From NCBI RefSeq assembly GCF_004762045.1, contig NZ_SJOM01000007.1:4627609-4691608 (forward strand): a stretch of 64,000 nt of DNA, in the 5' to 3' direction. A model generated the notes under the pieces. It made no database searches. It was not told where the DNA came from and was given only the letters and a program-made list of their open reading frames with translations. The DNA comes from Mycobacterium sp. DL99 (GTDB taxonomy: Bacteria > Actinomycetota > Actinomycetes > Mycobacteriales > Mycobacteriaceae). A program made the translations under genes and the position numbers. How positions within the stretch are numbered: position 1 is the first letter of the stretch; each line of letters opens with the position of its first letter. Positions 1 to 7,948 of this stretch are shown here, in pieces.

Positions 1-1003
1 AGAGATACGCGCTCAGCAGTTCGGGATCGCTGGTGCCGGTGACCGCCAACGCGGCATGCCCGACGGACTGCTCGACCCAGGTCATGAGCAGCTTGTCCAA
101 CGAGCCCTCCGGGCCGTGCTTGAGCCCGTCGAGTTGTTCGGACAGCCGCCGTCGCACATGCAGCCGCAGCATCTCGGCCTGTACCCCGGCCCAGGCGAGG
201 TCTTCGGGCACTTTCCCCTCGACCCGAGAGGCCATCTCGCGCACCAGCTTTCCGTAGCGCGCCGAATAACCGAGGGTCGACGGTTCACGCTCATGGCTGA
301 CGACGGTCATGGCCAGCCGCCACCCGTCGCCCGGCTCACCCACCATGTTCGAGGCCGGCACCACCGCACCGTCGAACGCCACCTGACCGAACTCCGTGGT
401 GACACCGTTGATCATCTGCAGCGGCCGCTGCTCGATGCCGTCCTGGTGCATCGACACGATGAACGCCGAGATCCCCTTGTGCCTGGCCACAGTCTTGTCG
501 GTGCGGGCCAGCACCAGGCACCAGTCAGCCACATCGGAGTAGCTGGTCCAGATCTTGTGCCCGTTGATGATGTAGTTGTCGCCGTCGCGCGTCGCCGTCG
601 TGGTCAGCGAGGCGAGATCCGAACCGGCGCCGGGTTCCGAAAAGCCCTGGCACCAACGCTCGGTGCCATTGATCATCCCCGGCAGGAACCGCTGCTGCAG
701 TTCCTTGCTGCCGTGATGACCCAGGCCGACCACCAGGTAGCCGAGGCTGGGGCGCGGCGGCGCACCGGCCCGGGCCAGCTCCTCGTCGACGATGACGTCG
801 TAGACCGGCGGCAGGTCCTGGCCGCCGAACTCCTCGGGCCACGAGGTGCCGAAAAACCCTGCGGCATAGAGGGCCTGATGCCACTCCCCCATCCGGGCCC
901 AGTAGTCGTCACCGGATGCCTTGAAGGACGCGGCGTTGTCCGCCAGCCAGGTCCTCAGGCGGTCCCGGAAGGCAGCTTCCTCAGGTGAATCACGAAAGTC
1001 CAA
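1..1003 (-). CDS. Acyl-CoA dehydrogenase, C-terminus beyond the window edge
   Basis: A flavin-dependent acyl-CoA dehydrogenase of the FadE family, which makes the alpha,beta double bond of a CoA thioester. The visible 334 codons begin DFRDSPEEAAFRDRLR and carry the substrate/FAD motif QGFSEPGAGSDLA, followed by INGHKIWTS, both typical of the family. The gene starts at a TTG inside the last codons of the upstream dehydrogenase (14-bp overlap), so the two are translationally coupled. No ATG exists near the conserved N-terminus, which is why I take TTG. It continues leftward beyond position 1. Paired adjacent dehydrogenases in mycobacteria (for example FadE28-FadE29) form mixed alpha2beta2 enzymes for bulky acyl-CoAs. 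The substrate here is unknown. Confidence 0.9.
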   Translation of the reverse strand, partial: MDFRDSPEEAAFRDRLRTWLADNAASFKASGDDYWARMGEWHQALYAAGFFGTSWPEEFGGQDLPPVYDVIVDEELARAGAPPRPSLGYLVVGLGHHGSKELQQRFLPGMINGTERWCQGFSEPGAGSDLASLTTTATRDGDNYIINGHKIWTSYSDVADWCLVLARTDKTVARHKGISAFIVSMHQDGIEQRPLQMINGVTTEFGQVAFDGAVVPASNMVGEPGDGWRLAMTVVSHEREPSTLGYSARYGKLVREMASRVEGKVPEDLAWAGVQAEMLRLHVRRRLSEQLDGLKHGPEGSLDKLLMTWVEQSVGHAALAVTGTSDPELLSAYL

Positions 1004-1820
1004 GATCAGTGACCTCCAAGTCCTCCAGCTTGACTGGCCACAACTCGGTGGCCACCAGAACCCGGCGCAGGTACACATGCGCCAGGCATTCCCAGGTGTT
1101 TCCGATCCCGCCGTGCACCTGGATCGCGGTCTCGCAGACGGTGCGCGCGGCGCGGGCGCAGTAGACCTTGGCGATCTTTCCGGCCCGGACGGCTTCCTCG
1201 GCCGGCAGTTCGTCGACGGCCCATGCCGCGTGACGCAGCACGCTGATCGATCCCTCGATCAGCGCGAGTCCTTCGGCCAGCAGGTGTGCGACCGCCTGGT
1301 ACGACCCGATCGTCGAGCCGTACTGCTCACGGACTTTCGCGTAGTCGACGGCCAGCGCGTGCACGCCGCGCGCGGCACCGACCAGGTCGGCGCTGGTGGC
1401 AGCGAGCGCCAGCGCCTGCCAGCGCAAAGCGTCCTCGCTCGACAGCTCGGCGAGCTCGGCGGGCGACTCGACCGCACCTACGGTGCTTCGCGTCAGATCC
1501 ACACCGGCGGTGGCGGCTTCCTCCGTGCCGACCTTCACCTCACGATCGAGCCGCCGCGCCAGATCGTCGGCGAGCACCGGACCGAGGAACGGCACGTCGA
1601 CCAGACCGCGTCCGAACTCCTCGGCGATGATCGCCACTTCCACGCCGGAGGCGCCGTCGGAACGCAGTGTGCGCCAATCGGTTGCGGCGACCGTGCTCTC
1701 CAACCGGGCGATCCGGCCCTCATCCGACAGCTCTCCGACCGCATCCGGTCCGAGGTCGTCGGCCAGTTTCGCTGCGGCCTCTCGCAGCTGCTGCTGTTCA
1801 GACGTCAGACGAACGTCCAT
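990..1820 (-). CDS. Short acyl-CoA dehydrogenase subunit
   Basis: A 276-residue acyl-CoA dehydrogenase family protein, about 100 residues shorter than a standard FadE. The N-terminal helical domain is present (RLTSEQQQLREAA) and the C-terminal domain has the FAD-dimer motif IQVHGGIGNTWE, but the middle beta domain is reduced. Such short members are usually the partner subunit of a heteromeric dehydrogenase, and the full-length partner gene overlaps its 3' end. Its own start overlaps the end of the acyl-CoA synthetase gene by 23 bp, so fadD-fadE-fadE is one operon. The family and the pairing are well supported. The idea that this subunit is structural rather than catalytic is inference from its length. 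Confidence 0.85.
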   Translation of the reverse strand: MDVRLTSEQQQLREAAAKLADDLGPDAVGELSDEGRIARLESTVAATDWRTLRSDGASGVEVAIIAEEFGRGLVDVPFLGPVLADDLARRLDREVKVGTEEAATAGVDLTRSTVGAVESPAELAELSSEDALRWQALALAATSADLVGAARGVHALAVDYAKVREQYGSTIGSYQAVAHLLAEGLALIEGSISVLRHAAWAVDELPAEEAVRAGKIAKVYCARAARTVCETAIQVHGGIGNTWECLAHVYLRRVLVATELWPVKLEDLEVTDLGLS

Positions 1821-3195
1821 GCCGCTCCTTCAGCACTCGTCGCAATACCTTTCCGGAAGGTAACCGGGGTATCTCGGTTACGAACTCCACGCGGCTGGGC
1901 CGCTTGTACGAGGCCAGCCGCTCACCGACAAGGTCGATGAGTTCCTCGGCTGACACCGCAGAATGTGTCGTCACCGCGGCCACGATGGCCTCGCCATCGG
2001 CCGCGTCGGTCACGCCGAACACCGCGCAGTCGGTGACTGCCGGGTGGCCGTGCAGCACCGCCTCGACCTCGGCCGGTGCCACCTGGAAGCCGCGGACTTT
2101 GACCATCTCCTTGGCGCGGTCGGTGATGTGCAGGTATCCGTCGTCATCGAGGTAGCCGATGTCGCCGGTGCGATACCAGCCGTCACAGAATGCCCCCGCG
2201 ATGGCGTCCTTCGGCAGATAACCGGCCATCACCGAGTCCGACCGCACCTGGATCTCACCGTCCTCGCCGATGCGGACGTCGACCCCGCGCACCGGGGTGC
2301 CCACGGTGTCGATGTGGGTGGCATCCAGCGGATTACACGCGATCACCGGGAGTTCGGTGGTGCCGTAGGCGGTCAGCCACCGGATCCCGGCCCGTTCGGT
2401 GGCGGCATCGGCGACACTGCGGGTCACCGGGGTGGCACACCACATCACGTAGCGCAGCGACGACAGATCGTAGCGACCCAGATCGGGGTGCGCGGCCAGC
2501 GCCAAAGCAATTGGTGCCACCGCCATTTCGATCGTGATGCGGTCGGATTCGATGTGGCGCAGCATCGTGTCGACGTCGAAGCGGCGGTGCAGGCGCATCC
2601 AGGCGCCGGTGTCGAGCACCATGGCGATGTTGAGCAACCCCAGGATGTGCGACGGCGGCGTCATGATCTGCATACGGTCGGCGCTGGTGAACCCCAGTGC
2701 GTCACGCCAATGGTCGATGGCCGTCGCGAACCCGCGATGGGTGTGGCGCACCGCCTTCGGCAGGCCGGTGGTACCCGAGCTGAAGACGAACAGCGCGTCG
2801 CTGTCCGGGTCGGGCGGGTCGAACCGCCGGAGGCCAGGGGTGACCGGCTCATCGAGATGCAACATCGGCATGTGTGACGCCAGCACCTCGTGATCGCCCA
2901 CCGCATGGCTGGGCGCTGTCAGCGCGAGGGCGTGGGCAACCTCGCGTTCTTTCCAGGCCGGGCTGATCAGCACGGCCACCGCGCCCAGGCCCCAGATCGC
3001 GCGCAGCGCGACGACGAACTCGGGGCGGTTGGAGGACATCATCGCGACGCGGTCACCCGGCCTGACGCCGCGGCGTTCCAGCTCGGTGACCATCCCGCTG
3101 GTCAGCGCGTCGAGTTCGGCCAGGGTGTAGTCACGGTCATCGAAGGCGAGCACGACCGGGGTGCGCACCCGAGGAACAGTTGCGATCCCAGTCAA
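1798..3195 (-). CDS. Acyl-CoA synthetase (AMP-forming)
   Basis: An ANL-superfamily acid:CoA ligase that activates a carboxylic acid as acyl-AMP and then acyl-CoA. It is 465 residues, slightly short for the family. Visible signatures: P-loop FVFSSGTTGLPKAVRHTH, adenylate motif TAYGTTELP, hinge region YRTGDIGYLDDDGYLHITDR, and the C-terminal lysine region RLPSGKVLRRVLK. The start is taken at TTG 3195, with a purine-rich AAGGGG nine bases upstream; a slightly later GTG is possible. It is the first gene of the fadD-fadE-fadE operon and is divergent from the ferredoxin gene. The promoter region contains an inverted repeat (3262-3276). The substrate cannot be told from the sequence. Confidence 0.88.
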   Translation of the reverse strand: MTGIATVPRVRTPVVLAFDDRDYTLAELDALTSGMVTELERRGVRPGDRVAMMSSNRPEFVVALRAIWGLGAVAVLISPAWKEREVAHALALTAPSHAVGDHEVLASHMPMLHLDEPVTPGLRRFDPPDPDSDALFVFSSGTTGLPKAVRHTHRGFATAIDHWRDALGFTSADRMQIMTPPSHILGLLNIAMVLDTGAWMRLHRRFDVDTMLRHIESDRITIEMAVAPIALALAAHPDLGRYDLSSLRYVMWCATPVTRSVADAATERAGIRWLTAYGTTELPVIACNPLDATHIDTVGTPVRGVDVRIGEDGEIQVRSDSVMAGYLPKDAIAGAFCDGWYRTGDIGYLDDDGYLHITDRAKEMVKVRGFQVAPAEVEAVLHGHPAVTDCAVFGVTDAADGEAIVAAVTTHSAVSAEELIDLVGERLASYKRPSRVEFVTEIPRLPSGKVLRRVLKERHGRSSDV

Positions 3196-3261
3196 GATTC
3201 ACCGCCCCTTTCCCATGCTCCGCTGGCCGTCGAGCACACCGAGAAGATACTATCAGTTAGC

Positions 3262-3276
3262 GAGAATGGTATTCTC
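3262..3276. promoter_or_regulatory. Inverted repeat in the fadD/ferredoxin divergent promoter
   Basis: GAGAAT-GGT-ATTCTC is a perfect 6-bp inverted repeat with a 3-bp spacer, lying 66 bp from the fadD start and 34 bp from the ferredoxin start. Its left half GAGAATG also occurs in both copies of the 28-bp repeat at 7708 and 7865. That points to a common repressor, probably of the TetR type, but the regulator is not encoded next to it. Confidence 0.5.
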
Positions 3277-3310
3277 TTCATATCAGAACGTACGTGCACA
3301 GGGGAGTCAC

Positions 3311-3622
3311 ATGACGGCAGATCCGACGGTCGGTAGCGAAGCGGACGGCAAGGTCACGATCGTCTTCGATCGTGAGCAGTTGTCCGTGCCCCGCCGGCAG
3401 GGCGAAACGCTGCTGGAGAGCGCGCGCCGCGCCGGTATGACGCCTCCGTTCTCCTGCGAGGCCGGCAACTGCGGCACCTGCATGGCCAAGCTCCTCGAGG
3501 GGACCGCCACCATGCGCGTCAACGACGCGCTCGACGACGACGAGGTGGCCGAGGGCTGGGTGCTGACCTGCCAGGCCATCCCGGACTGCGATTCAGTGAC
3601 CGTCTCCTACGACGAGGATTGA
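3311..3622 (+). CDS. [2Fe-2S] plant-type ferredoxin
   Basis: A 103-residue soluble electron carrier. The cluster ligands are visible as C-x4-C-x2-C in SCEAGNCGTCMAK (near residues 49-57) plus a fourth Cys in VLTCQAIP, the standard plant-type fold pattern. The ATG at 3311 is chosen because GGGGAG sits just upstream and the ORF extension before it is unlike any ferredoxin. It resembles the C-terminal ferredoxin domain of oxygenase reductases, but here stands alone without the FAD/NAD reductase part. No oxygenase or reductase partner lies next to it; the cytochrome P450 at 16-17 kb is a distant candidate. It is divergent from the acyl-CoA synthetase operon. Confidence 0.9.
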   Translation: MTADPTVGSEADGKVTIVFDREQLSVPRRQGETLLESARRAGMTPPFSCEAGNCGTCMAKLLEGTATMRVNDALDDDEVAEGWVLTCQAIPDCDSVTVSYDED

Positions 3623-3656
3623 CCTCAAGCGCCATGAGCGAGCGCCATGTGCGCCG

Positions 3657-3715
3657 CCGGTTTCTACAGCAGGGTCGCACAAATCAAGCAGTCACGACTC
3701 TGGTGCAGAAACCGG
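3657..3715. terminator. Imperfect inverted repeat between convergent genes
   Basis: CCGGTTTCT at 3657-3665 is repeated inverted as AGAAACCGG at 3707-3715. Extended to 18 bases, the arms still match at about 15 positions. It lies between the ferredoxin stop and the CoA-transferase stop, with the right arm inside the last codons of the latter. The position suits a bidirectional terminator; there is no U-tract. Confidence 0.35.
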
Positions 3716-4753
3716 TGACCGCTGGCCGTACTCATCGAACGCCGGCGCTGGCCGGTAGTCCGGCGTGTACCCGGCGACCTGCACCGGGCTGCCCACGAGC
3801 CGGAAATCCCCAGCGGTGACGACCATCTCGGGTGTCGCATCCAGCGCCTGCGGCAAGGTACGCACGGCAGCCGCCGGAATCCCCAGCGGCTTGAGCCGCG
3901 ACTCCCAACCCGCCGCGGTATCGGTGGCCAGGACCGCCGTCACCACGTCGAGCACTTCCTCGCGGCGGGCGGCGCGCTCAGCCATGGTCTCGAAACCGTC
4001 GACCCCGGCCTCAGCCGCGAACGACTTCCAGAACCCGTCATGGGTGATGAACAACGCCAGATACCCATCGGCGGTCGGGAACAGCTGCGCGGGTACGTAA
4101 TACGAATGCGCGCCGAACGGATGGCGGCGCGGCTCGGCACCGTCGTTGAGATAGGCCGAGGCGCGGTAGTTCAGCTGCGAGAGCATGACATCGCGCAGCG
4201 ACACGTCCACCTGCCCACCGTTGCCCGAGACGATCATCGCCAGCAGGCCCAGCGCAGCAGTCAGCCCGGTCGAGTTGTCCGCCGAGGAGTAGCCGGGCAA
4301 CGTGGGCGGGCCGTCGGGATCACCGGTCATCGCGGCCACCCCGGTGGCGGCCTGGATGACGTAGTCGAACGCCGGGTCATCTCCCCCGTCTAACCCGAAT
4401 CCTGTCATCGCGACACAGACGATCTTCTCGTTGAAGCGCCGCAGATTCTCGTACGTGAGGCCCAGCCTGCGGATCACCGAAGGCTTCATGTTCACCAGGA
4501 GCGCGTTCGAATCAGCTACCAGCTCAGCGAGTTTCGCTTGTCCAGCCTCGGAGGCGAGATCCATGCATATGCTGCGCTTGCCCCGGTTGAGGCTCGCGAA
4601 ATAGCTGTCACTGACCTGACGGGAGATCTCCCCGCCGGGCGGTTCGACCTTGATCACCTCAGCGCCCAGGTCGGCCAGCATCATCGTGGCGTACGGGCCG
4701 GCCAGCATGACACCGACCTCGATGATGCGGATGCCCGCCAGCGGCGCGGTCAT
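3692..4753 (-). CDS. Class III (CaiB/BaiF) CoA-transferase
   Basis: A family III CoA-transferase that moves CoA between carboxylic acids through an aspartyl-CoA intermediate. Visible family features are the N-terminal PLAGIRIIEVGVMLAGPYAT, ADLGAEVIKVEPP, the FNxGKRSI-type segment SLNRGKRSICMDL, and the expected catalytic Asp in FDYVIQAATG. Length (353 residues) is normal. The ATG at 4753 overlaps the stop of the upstream LLM gene as ATGA, so I prefer it to the ATG nine bases earlier. It is the last gene of a four-gene minus-strand operon starting with the B12 mutase, and would supply or remove the CoA group of the mutase substrate or product. The acids involved are unknown. Confidence 0.9.
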   Translation of the reverse strand: MTAPLAGIRIIEVGVMLAGPYATMMLADLGAEVIKVEPPGGEISRQVSDSYFASLNRGKRSICMDLASEAGQAKLAELVADSNALLVNMKPSVIRRLGLTYENLRRFNEKIVCVAMTGFGLDGGDDPAFDYVIQAATGVAAMTGDPDGPPTLPGYSSADNSTGLTAALGLLAMIVSGNGGQVDVSLRDVMLSQLNYRASAYLNDGAEPRRHPFGAHSYYVPAQLFPTADGYLALFITHDGFWKSFAAEAGVDGFETMAERAARREEVLDVVTAVLATDTAAGWESRLKPLGIPAAAVRTLPQALDATPEMVVTAGDFRLVGSPVQVAGYTPDYRPAPAFDEYGQRSPVSAPES

Positions 4754-5706
4754 CGCAGGCACTTGGCGAGTTCGGCGATCACCTCACGCGTCCGGTACTT
4801 CGACGCGATCAGCTCGTCGCGGTTCTCCCCGATCGGCAGCAGACGAACCGACAGGTCCGTCACCCCGGCGTCGGCGAACTGCTTGAACCGCTTGAGGATT
4901 GACTCCTCGTCACCCGCGGCGAGCAGATCGCCGACGTTACGGGCCTCGCCGCGGTCCAGCAGCCGCTGGTAGTTGGGCGAGGTCTCGGCTTCGGCGAGGA
5001 CGCGGTTGGCGCGGTCCTTGGCTTCCTCGATCTCGGAGTTGGCGCACAGCGTGACCGGGATGCCGGCGACGATGCGCGGCGCGGGCTTACCGGCTTCGGC
5101 AGCGGCCTTGTTGATCTTCGGGGCGATGTGCTCGCCGATCGCCTTCTCGTCGGCCATCCACAGCGATGTGCCGTCGGCGTGCTCACCGGCGATCTGCAGC
5201 ATCACCGGGCCCAGCGCGGACACCAGCACCGGCATCGGGGTGTCGGCGCCCAGCACCGTCGGGTTGTGCACGGTGAAGGAATCGTTCTCCACGTCAACGT
5301 CTCCGGGCCCGGAGATGGCAGCGTTGAGCACCTGCAGGTAGTCCCGGGTGTAGGCGGCGGGCTTGTCATAGGGCAGGCCCAGCATGTCGCGGACGATCCA
5401 GTGGTGCGACGGCCCGACACCCAGGACCAGCCGGCCACCCGAGATGGCGTGCACCGACAGCGCCTGCCGCGCCAGTGCGATCGGGTGCTGCGCCTGCAGC
5501 GGCACCACCGCGGTGCCGAGTTCGATGCGCGTGGTGTTCGACGCCATCAACGCCACCATGGTGAGCAGGTCGAAGTCGTTGGGCACCTGGGGCATCCACG
5601 CACTGTCCAGTCCGGCCGACTCGGCCCACTGGATGTCGGAGACCAGCTTGGAGACCTTGCGGGCCATGTCGCCACGCTCGGCCCCGATCATCACGCCCAG
5701 CCTCAT
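4750..5706 (-). CDS. LLM-class (probably F420-dependent) oxidoreductase
   Basis: A 318-residue TIM-barrel luciferase-like oxidoreductase. Mycobacterial members with MRLGVMIG at the start, followed by a barrel with RIELGTAVVPLQAQHP and GGRLVLGVGPSHHWI, use coenzyme F420 rather than FMN. The cofactor assignment is from family resemblance, not a proven binding residue. It overlaps the gene before it (the B12 subunit) and the one after it (the CoA-transferase) by 4 bp (ATGA), so all are made together. A redox step on the mutase substrate or product is the natural reading, but the direction and the substrate are not visible. Confidence 0.85.
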   Translation of the reverse strand: MRLGVMIGAERGDMARKVSKLVSDIQWAESAGLDSAWMPQVPNDFDLLTMVALMASNTTRIELGTAVVPLQAQHPIALARQALSVHAISGGRLVLGVGPSHHWIVRDMLGLPYDKPAAYTRDYLQVLNAAISGPGDVDVENDSFTVHNPTVLGADTPMPVLVSALGPVMLQIAGEHADGTSLWMADEKAIGEHIAPKINKAAAEAGKPAPRIVAGIPVTLCANSEIEEAKDRANRVLAEAETSPNYQRLLDRGEARNVGDLLAAGDEESILKRFKQFADAGVTDLSVRLLPIGENRDELIASKYRTREVIAELAKCLR

Positions 5707-6104
5707 GATTCCGAAACCTTTTCTGTCAGCGCACGAACGTCGGTCACCAGGGTGTCGAGCGACGTCCCCGTCGGGAACACCGCTGCCGCACCGGCGTCCA
5801 GCAACTTCTGGACATCAGACTGCGGGATCGTGCCGCCAACGACGACGGCGATGTCACCGGCATCGGCCGCCCGCAGCGCCTCGACAGTGCGGGTGGTCAA
5901 TGCGACGTGCGCACCCGAGAGGATCGAAAGGCCCACCAGAGCAACGTCTTCCTGCAATGCGATCGACACGATGTCCTCGATGCGCTGCCGGATACCGGTG
6001 TAGATGACCTCGAATCCGGCGTCACGCAGCGTCCGCGCGACGATCTTGGCGCCGCGGTCGTGGCCGTCGAGCCCTGGTTTCGCAACGAGTACACGAGTCG
6101 CCAT
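5703..6104 (-). CDS. Acyl-CoA mutase small subunit, cobalamin-binding
   Basis: A free-standing 133-residue B12-binding domain. The cobalamin signature D-x-H-x-x-G is visible in KPGLDGHDRGAK (His supplies the lower cobalt ligand), followed by GLSILSG and VVVGGTIP for the nucleotide tail. It starts directly after the stop of the large subunit (TAG ATG), so the two make a split mutase, as in isobutyryl-CoA mutase, 2-hydroxyisobutyryl-CoA mutase and archaeal methylmalonyl-CoA mutase. This differs from the fused MutB/MCM arrangement. No MeaB-type chaperone GTPase gene is in the window. Confidence 0.93.
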   Translation of the reverse strand: MATRVLVAKPGLDGHDRGAKIVARTLRDAGFEVIYTGIRQRIEDIVSIALQEDVALVGLSILSGAHVALTTRTVEALRAADAGDIAVVVGGTIPQSDVQKLLDAGAAAVFPTGTSLDTLVTDVRALTEKVSES

Positions 6105-7694
6105 CTAGAACACCACCGGCTGTTGGAACTCGCCCCACACCGACTTCAAGGTCGACACCATCTCTCCCACTGTGCAATACGCATTGGCGCAATCGATCAA
6201 CCGGTGCATCAGGTTGTCGTCGCTTTCGGCACCCCTGGCCAGGGCGGCCAGAGTCTCTTTGACCGCAACATCGTCGCGCTCGGCCTTGACCTTGGACAGC
6301 CGCTTGAGCTGCAGATCGCGGCCCTCCGCATCGAGCTCGTAGGTGTCGATATCGGGCGCCGGCTCGTCGGTGACGAACTTGTTGACCCCGACCACCGGGC
6401 GTGCCCCCGACTCGACCTCCTGGTGGATCTTGAACGCCTCGTCGGCGATCAGGCCCTGCAGGTAGCCGTCCTCGATGCAGCGGACCATGCCGCCGTGCCG
6501 CTCCAAATCGTCCATGATCTCGATGATCTTGGCCTCGGTGGCGTCGGTGAGCGCCTCGACGAAATACGAACCGCCAAGCGGGTCGGCGACTTTGGTGACA
6601 CCGGTTTCGTAGGCCAGGATCTGCTGGGTCCGCAGGGCCAGCGTCGCCGATTCCTCACTGGGCAGGGCGAACGGTTCGTCCCACGCCGCGGTGAACATCG
6701 ACTGCACACCGCCCAGCACCGCAGCCAGCGACTCGTAGGCCACCCGCACCAGGTTGTTCTGAGCCTGCGGCGCGTACAGAGAGGCCCCGCCCGCCACACA
6801 GCCGAACCGGAACATCGACGCCTTGTCGGTGGTCGCGCCGTAGCGCTCCCGCACGATCGTGGCCCAACGACGCCGGCCGGCACGATATTTGGCGATCTCC
6901 TCGAAGAAGTCACCGTGGGTGTAGAAGAAGAACGAGATCTGCGGGGCAAACTTGTCAATCGTCATGCGGCCGCGCGCGACCACCGTGTCGCAGTAGGTGA
7001 CGCCATCGGCGAGCGTGAACGACATCTCCTGCACGGCGTTGGCACCCGCATCGCGGAAGTGCGCACCGGCCACCGAGATCGCGTTGAACCGGGGCACCTC
7101 GGCGGCACAGAACTCGATGGTGTCGGCGATCAGCCGCAGCGACGGCTCGGGCGGCCAGATCCACGTCCCGCGCGACGCGTATTCCTTGAGGATGTCGTTC
7201 TGGATGGTTCCGGTCAGCTTCTCGCGCGGGACGCCCTTCTTCTCCGCGGCGGCAACGTAGAAGGCCAGCAGGATGGCCGCGGTGCCGTTGATGGTGAAGC
7301 TGGTGCTGATCTTGTCCAGCGGGATGCTGTCGAACAGGATCTCGGCGTCGGCCAGGGTGTCCACCGCGACGCCGACACGACCGACCTCCTCGCCGTACTC
7401 CTCGTCATCGGAGTCGTAGCCGCACTGGGTAGGCAGGTCCAGCGCCACCGACAGGCCCGTCCCACCCTGATCGAGCAGGTAGCGGTACCGACGGTTGGAT
7501 TCCTCGGCGGTGCCGAAACCCGAGTACTGCCGGAAGGTCCAGGTCTTCCCGCGATAGCCGGACGCGAAGTTGCCGCGCGTGAAGGGATAGGTCCCGGGGG
7601 CAGGCGGCTCGACCGCACGGTCGCTCGGTCCGTAGACGGGCGCCAGCGGGATGCCAGATGGTGTCTCTACCGGAGGCACAACTTGCTCGCTCAT
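6105..7694 (-). CDS. B12-dependent acyl-CoA mutase large subunit (methylmalonyl-CoA mutase-like)
   Basis: A 529-residue TIM-barrel catalytic subunit of a coenzyme B12 carbon-skeleton mutase. Motifs: TWTFRQYSGFGTAEESN, GLSVALDLPTQCGYDSD, TGTIQNDILKEYASRGTW, active-site His near 212 (AGAHFRDAGA) and DPLGGSYFVE. Two specificity positions can be aligned with Propionibacterium MutB: Tyr57 in RQY matches Y89 and Arg175 in ASRGTW matches R207, with the same 118-residue spacing. These are methylmalonyl-CoA-type residues; isobutyryl- and hydroxyisobutyryl-CoA mutases have Gln instead of Arg. A CoA ester bearing a free carboxylate is therefore likely. First gene of the mutase/LLM/CoA-transferase operon, divergent from the SDR across a 254-bp region with a duplicated 28-bp sequence. 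Confidence 0.92.
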   Translation of the reverse strand: MSEQVVPPVETPSGIPLAPVYGPSDRAVEPPAPGTYPFTRGNFASGYRGKTWTFRQYSGFGTAEESNRRYRYLLDQGGTGLSVALDLPTQCGYDSDDEEYGEEVGRVGVAVDTLADAEILFDSIPLDKISTSFTINGTAAILLAFYVAAAEKKGVPREKLTGTIQNDILKEYASRGTWIWPPEPSLRLIADTIEFCAAEVPRFNAISVAGAHFRDAGANAVQEMSFTLADGVTYCDTVVARGRMTIDKFAPQISFFFYTHGDFFEEIAKYRAGRRRWATIVRERYGATTDKASMFRFGCVAGGASLYAPQAQNNLVRVAYESLAAVLGGVQSMFTAAWDEPFALPSEESATLALRTQQILAYETGVTKVADPLGGSYFVEALTDATEAKIIEIMDDLERHGGMVRCIEDGYLQGLIADEAFKIHQEVESGARPVVGVNKFVTDEPAPDIDTYELDAEGRDLQLKRLSKVKAERDDVAVKETLAALARGAESDDNLMHRLIDCANAYCTVGEMVSTLKSVWGEFQQPVVF

Positions 7695-7707
7695 CAGTGG
7701 ATAACGT

Positions 7708-7735
7708 ACTTGCTAAAAATGAGAATGCCAATACC
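7708..7735. repeat. 28-bp direct repeat, copy 1 (upstream of the mutase)
   Basis: Begins ACTTGCTAAAAATGAG and ends AATGCCAATACC. It lies 14 bp upstream of the mutase start and is identical over 28 bases to the copy at 7865. An exact duplication placed in front of each of two divergent genes suggests a binding site for one regulator, or a duplicated promoter element. Confidence 0.8.
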
Positions 7736-7864
7736 GCAGGGTGGAAATGTGGCGCCTGTACTGGCCGGGAGTCCTCCGACCTGCACACAGAGCGGCTCCG
7801 GCGACACGGCCGAACAAGTCTGATGGACGCCGATTCTTCGGGCGCCTCAGCCGACGATTACGCC

Positions 7865-7892
7865 ACTTGCTAAAAATGAGAATGCCAATACC
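7865..7892. repeat. 28-bp direct repeat, copy 2 (upstream of the SDR)
   Basis: Identical to 7708-7735 and in the same orientation, ending 56 bp before the SDR start codon. Both copies contain GAGAATGCCAATACC, whose GAGAATG half matches the inverted repeat at 3262. The rest of the 7695-7948 intergenic region shows no gene. Confidence 0.8.
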
Positions 7893-7948
7893 ATTTGGGT
7901 ACGGTTGATAACGGCGCACAGCAGACGCTGCGCTCGACGAGGAGGACC

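Noticed and set aside
5907..7823. 638-codon open frame on the plus strand
   Set aside because: It lies antisense to the mutase large subunit, its B12 subunit and the promoter. Its product is rich in Arg, His, Gly and Asp, as expected of a high-GC shadow frame, and shows no domain.
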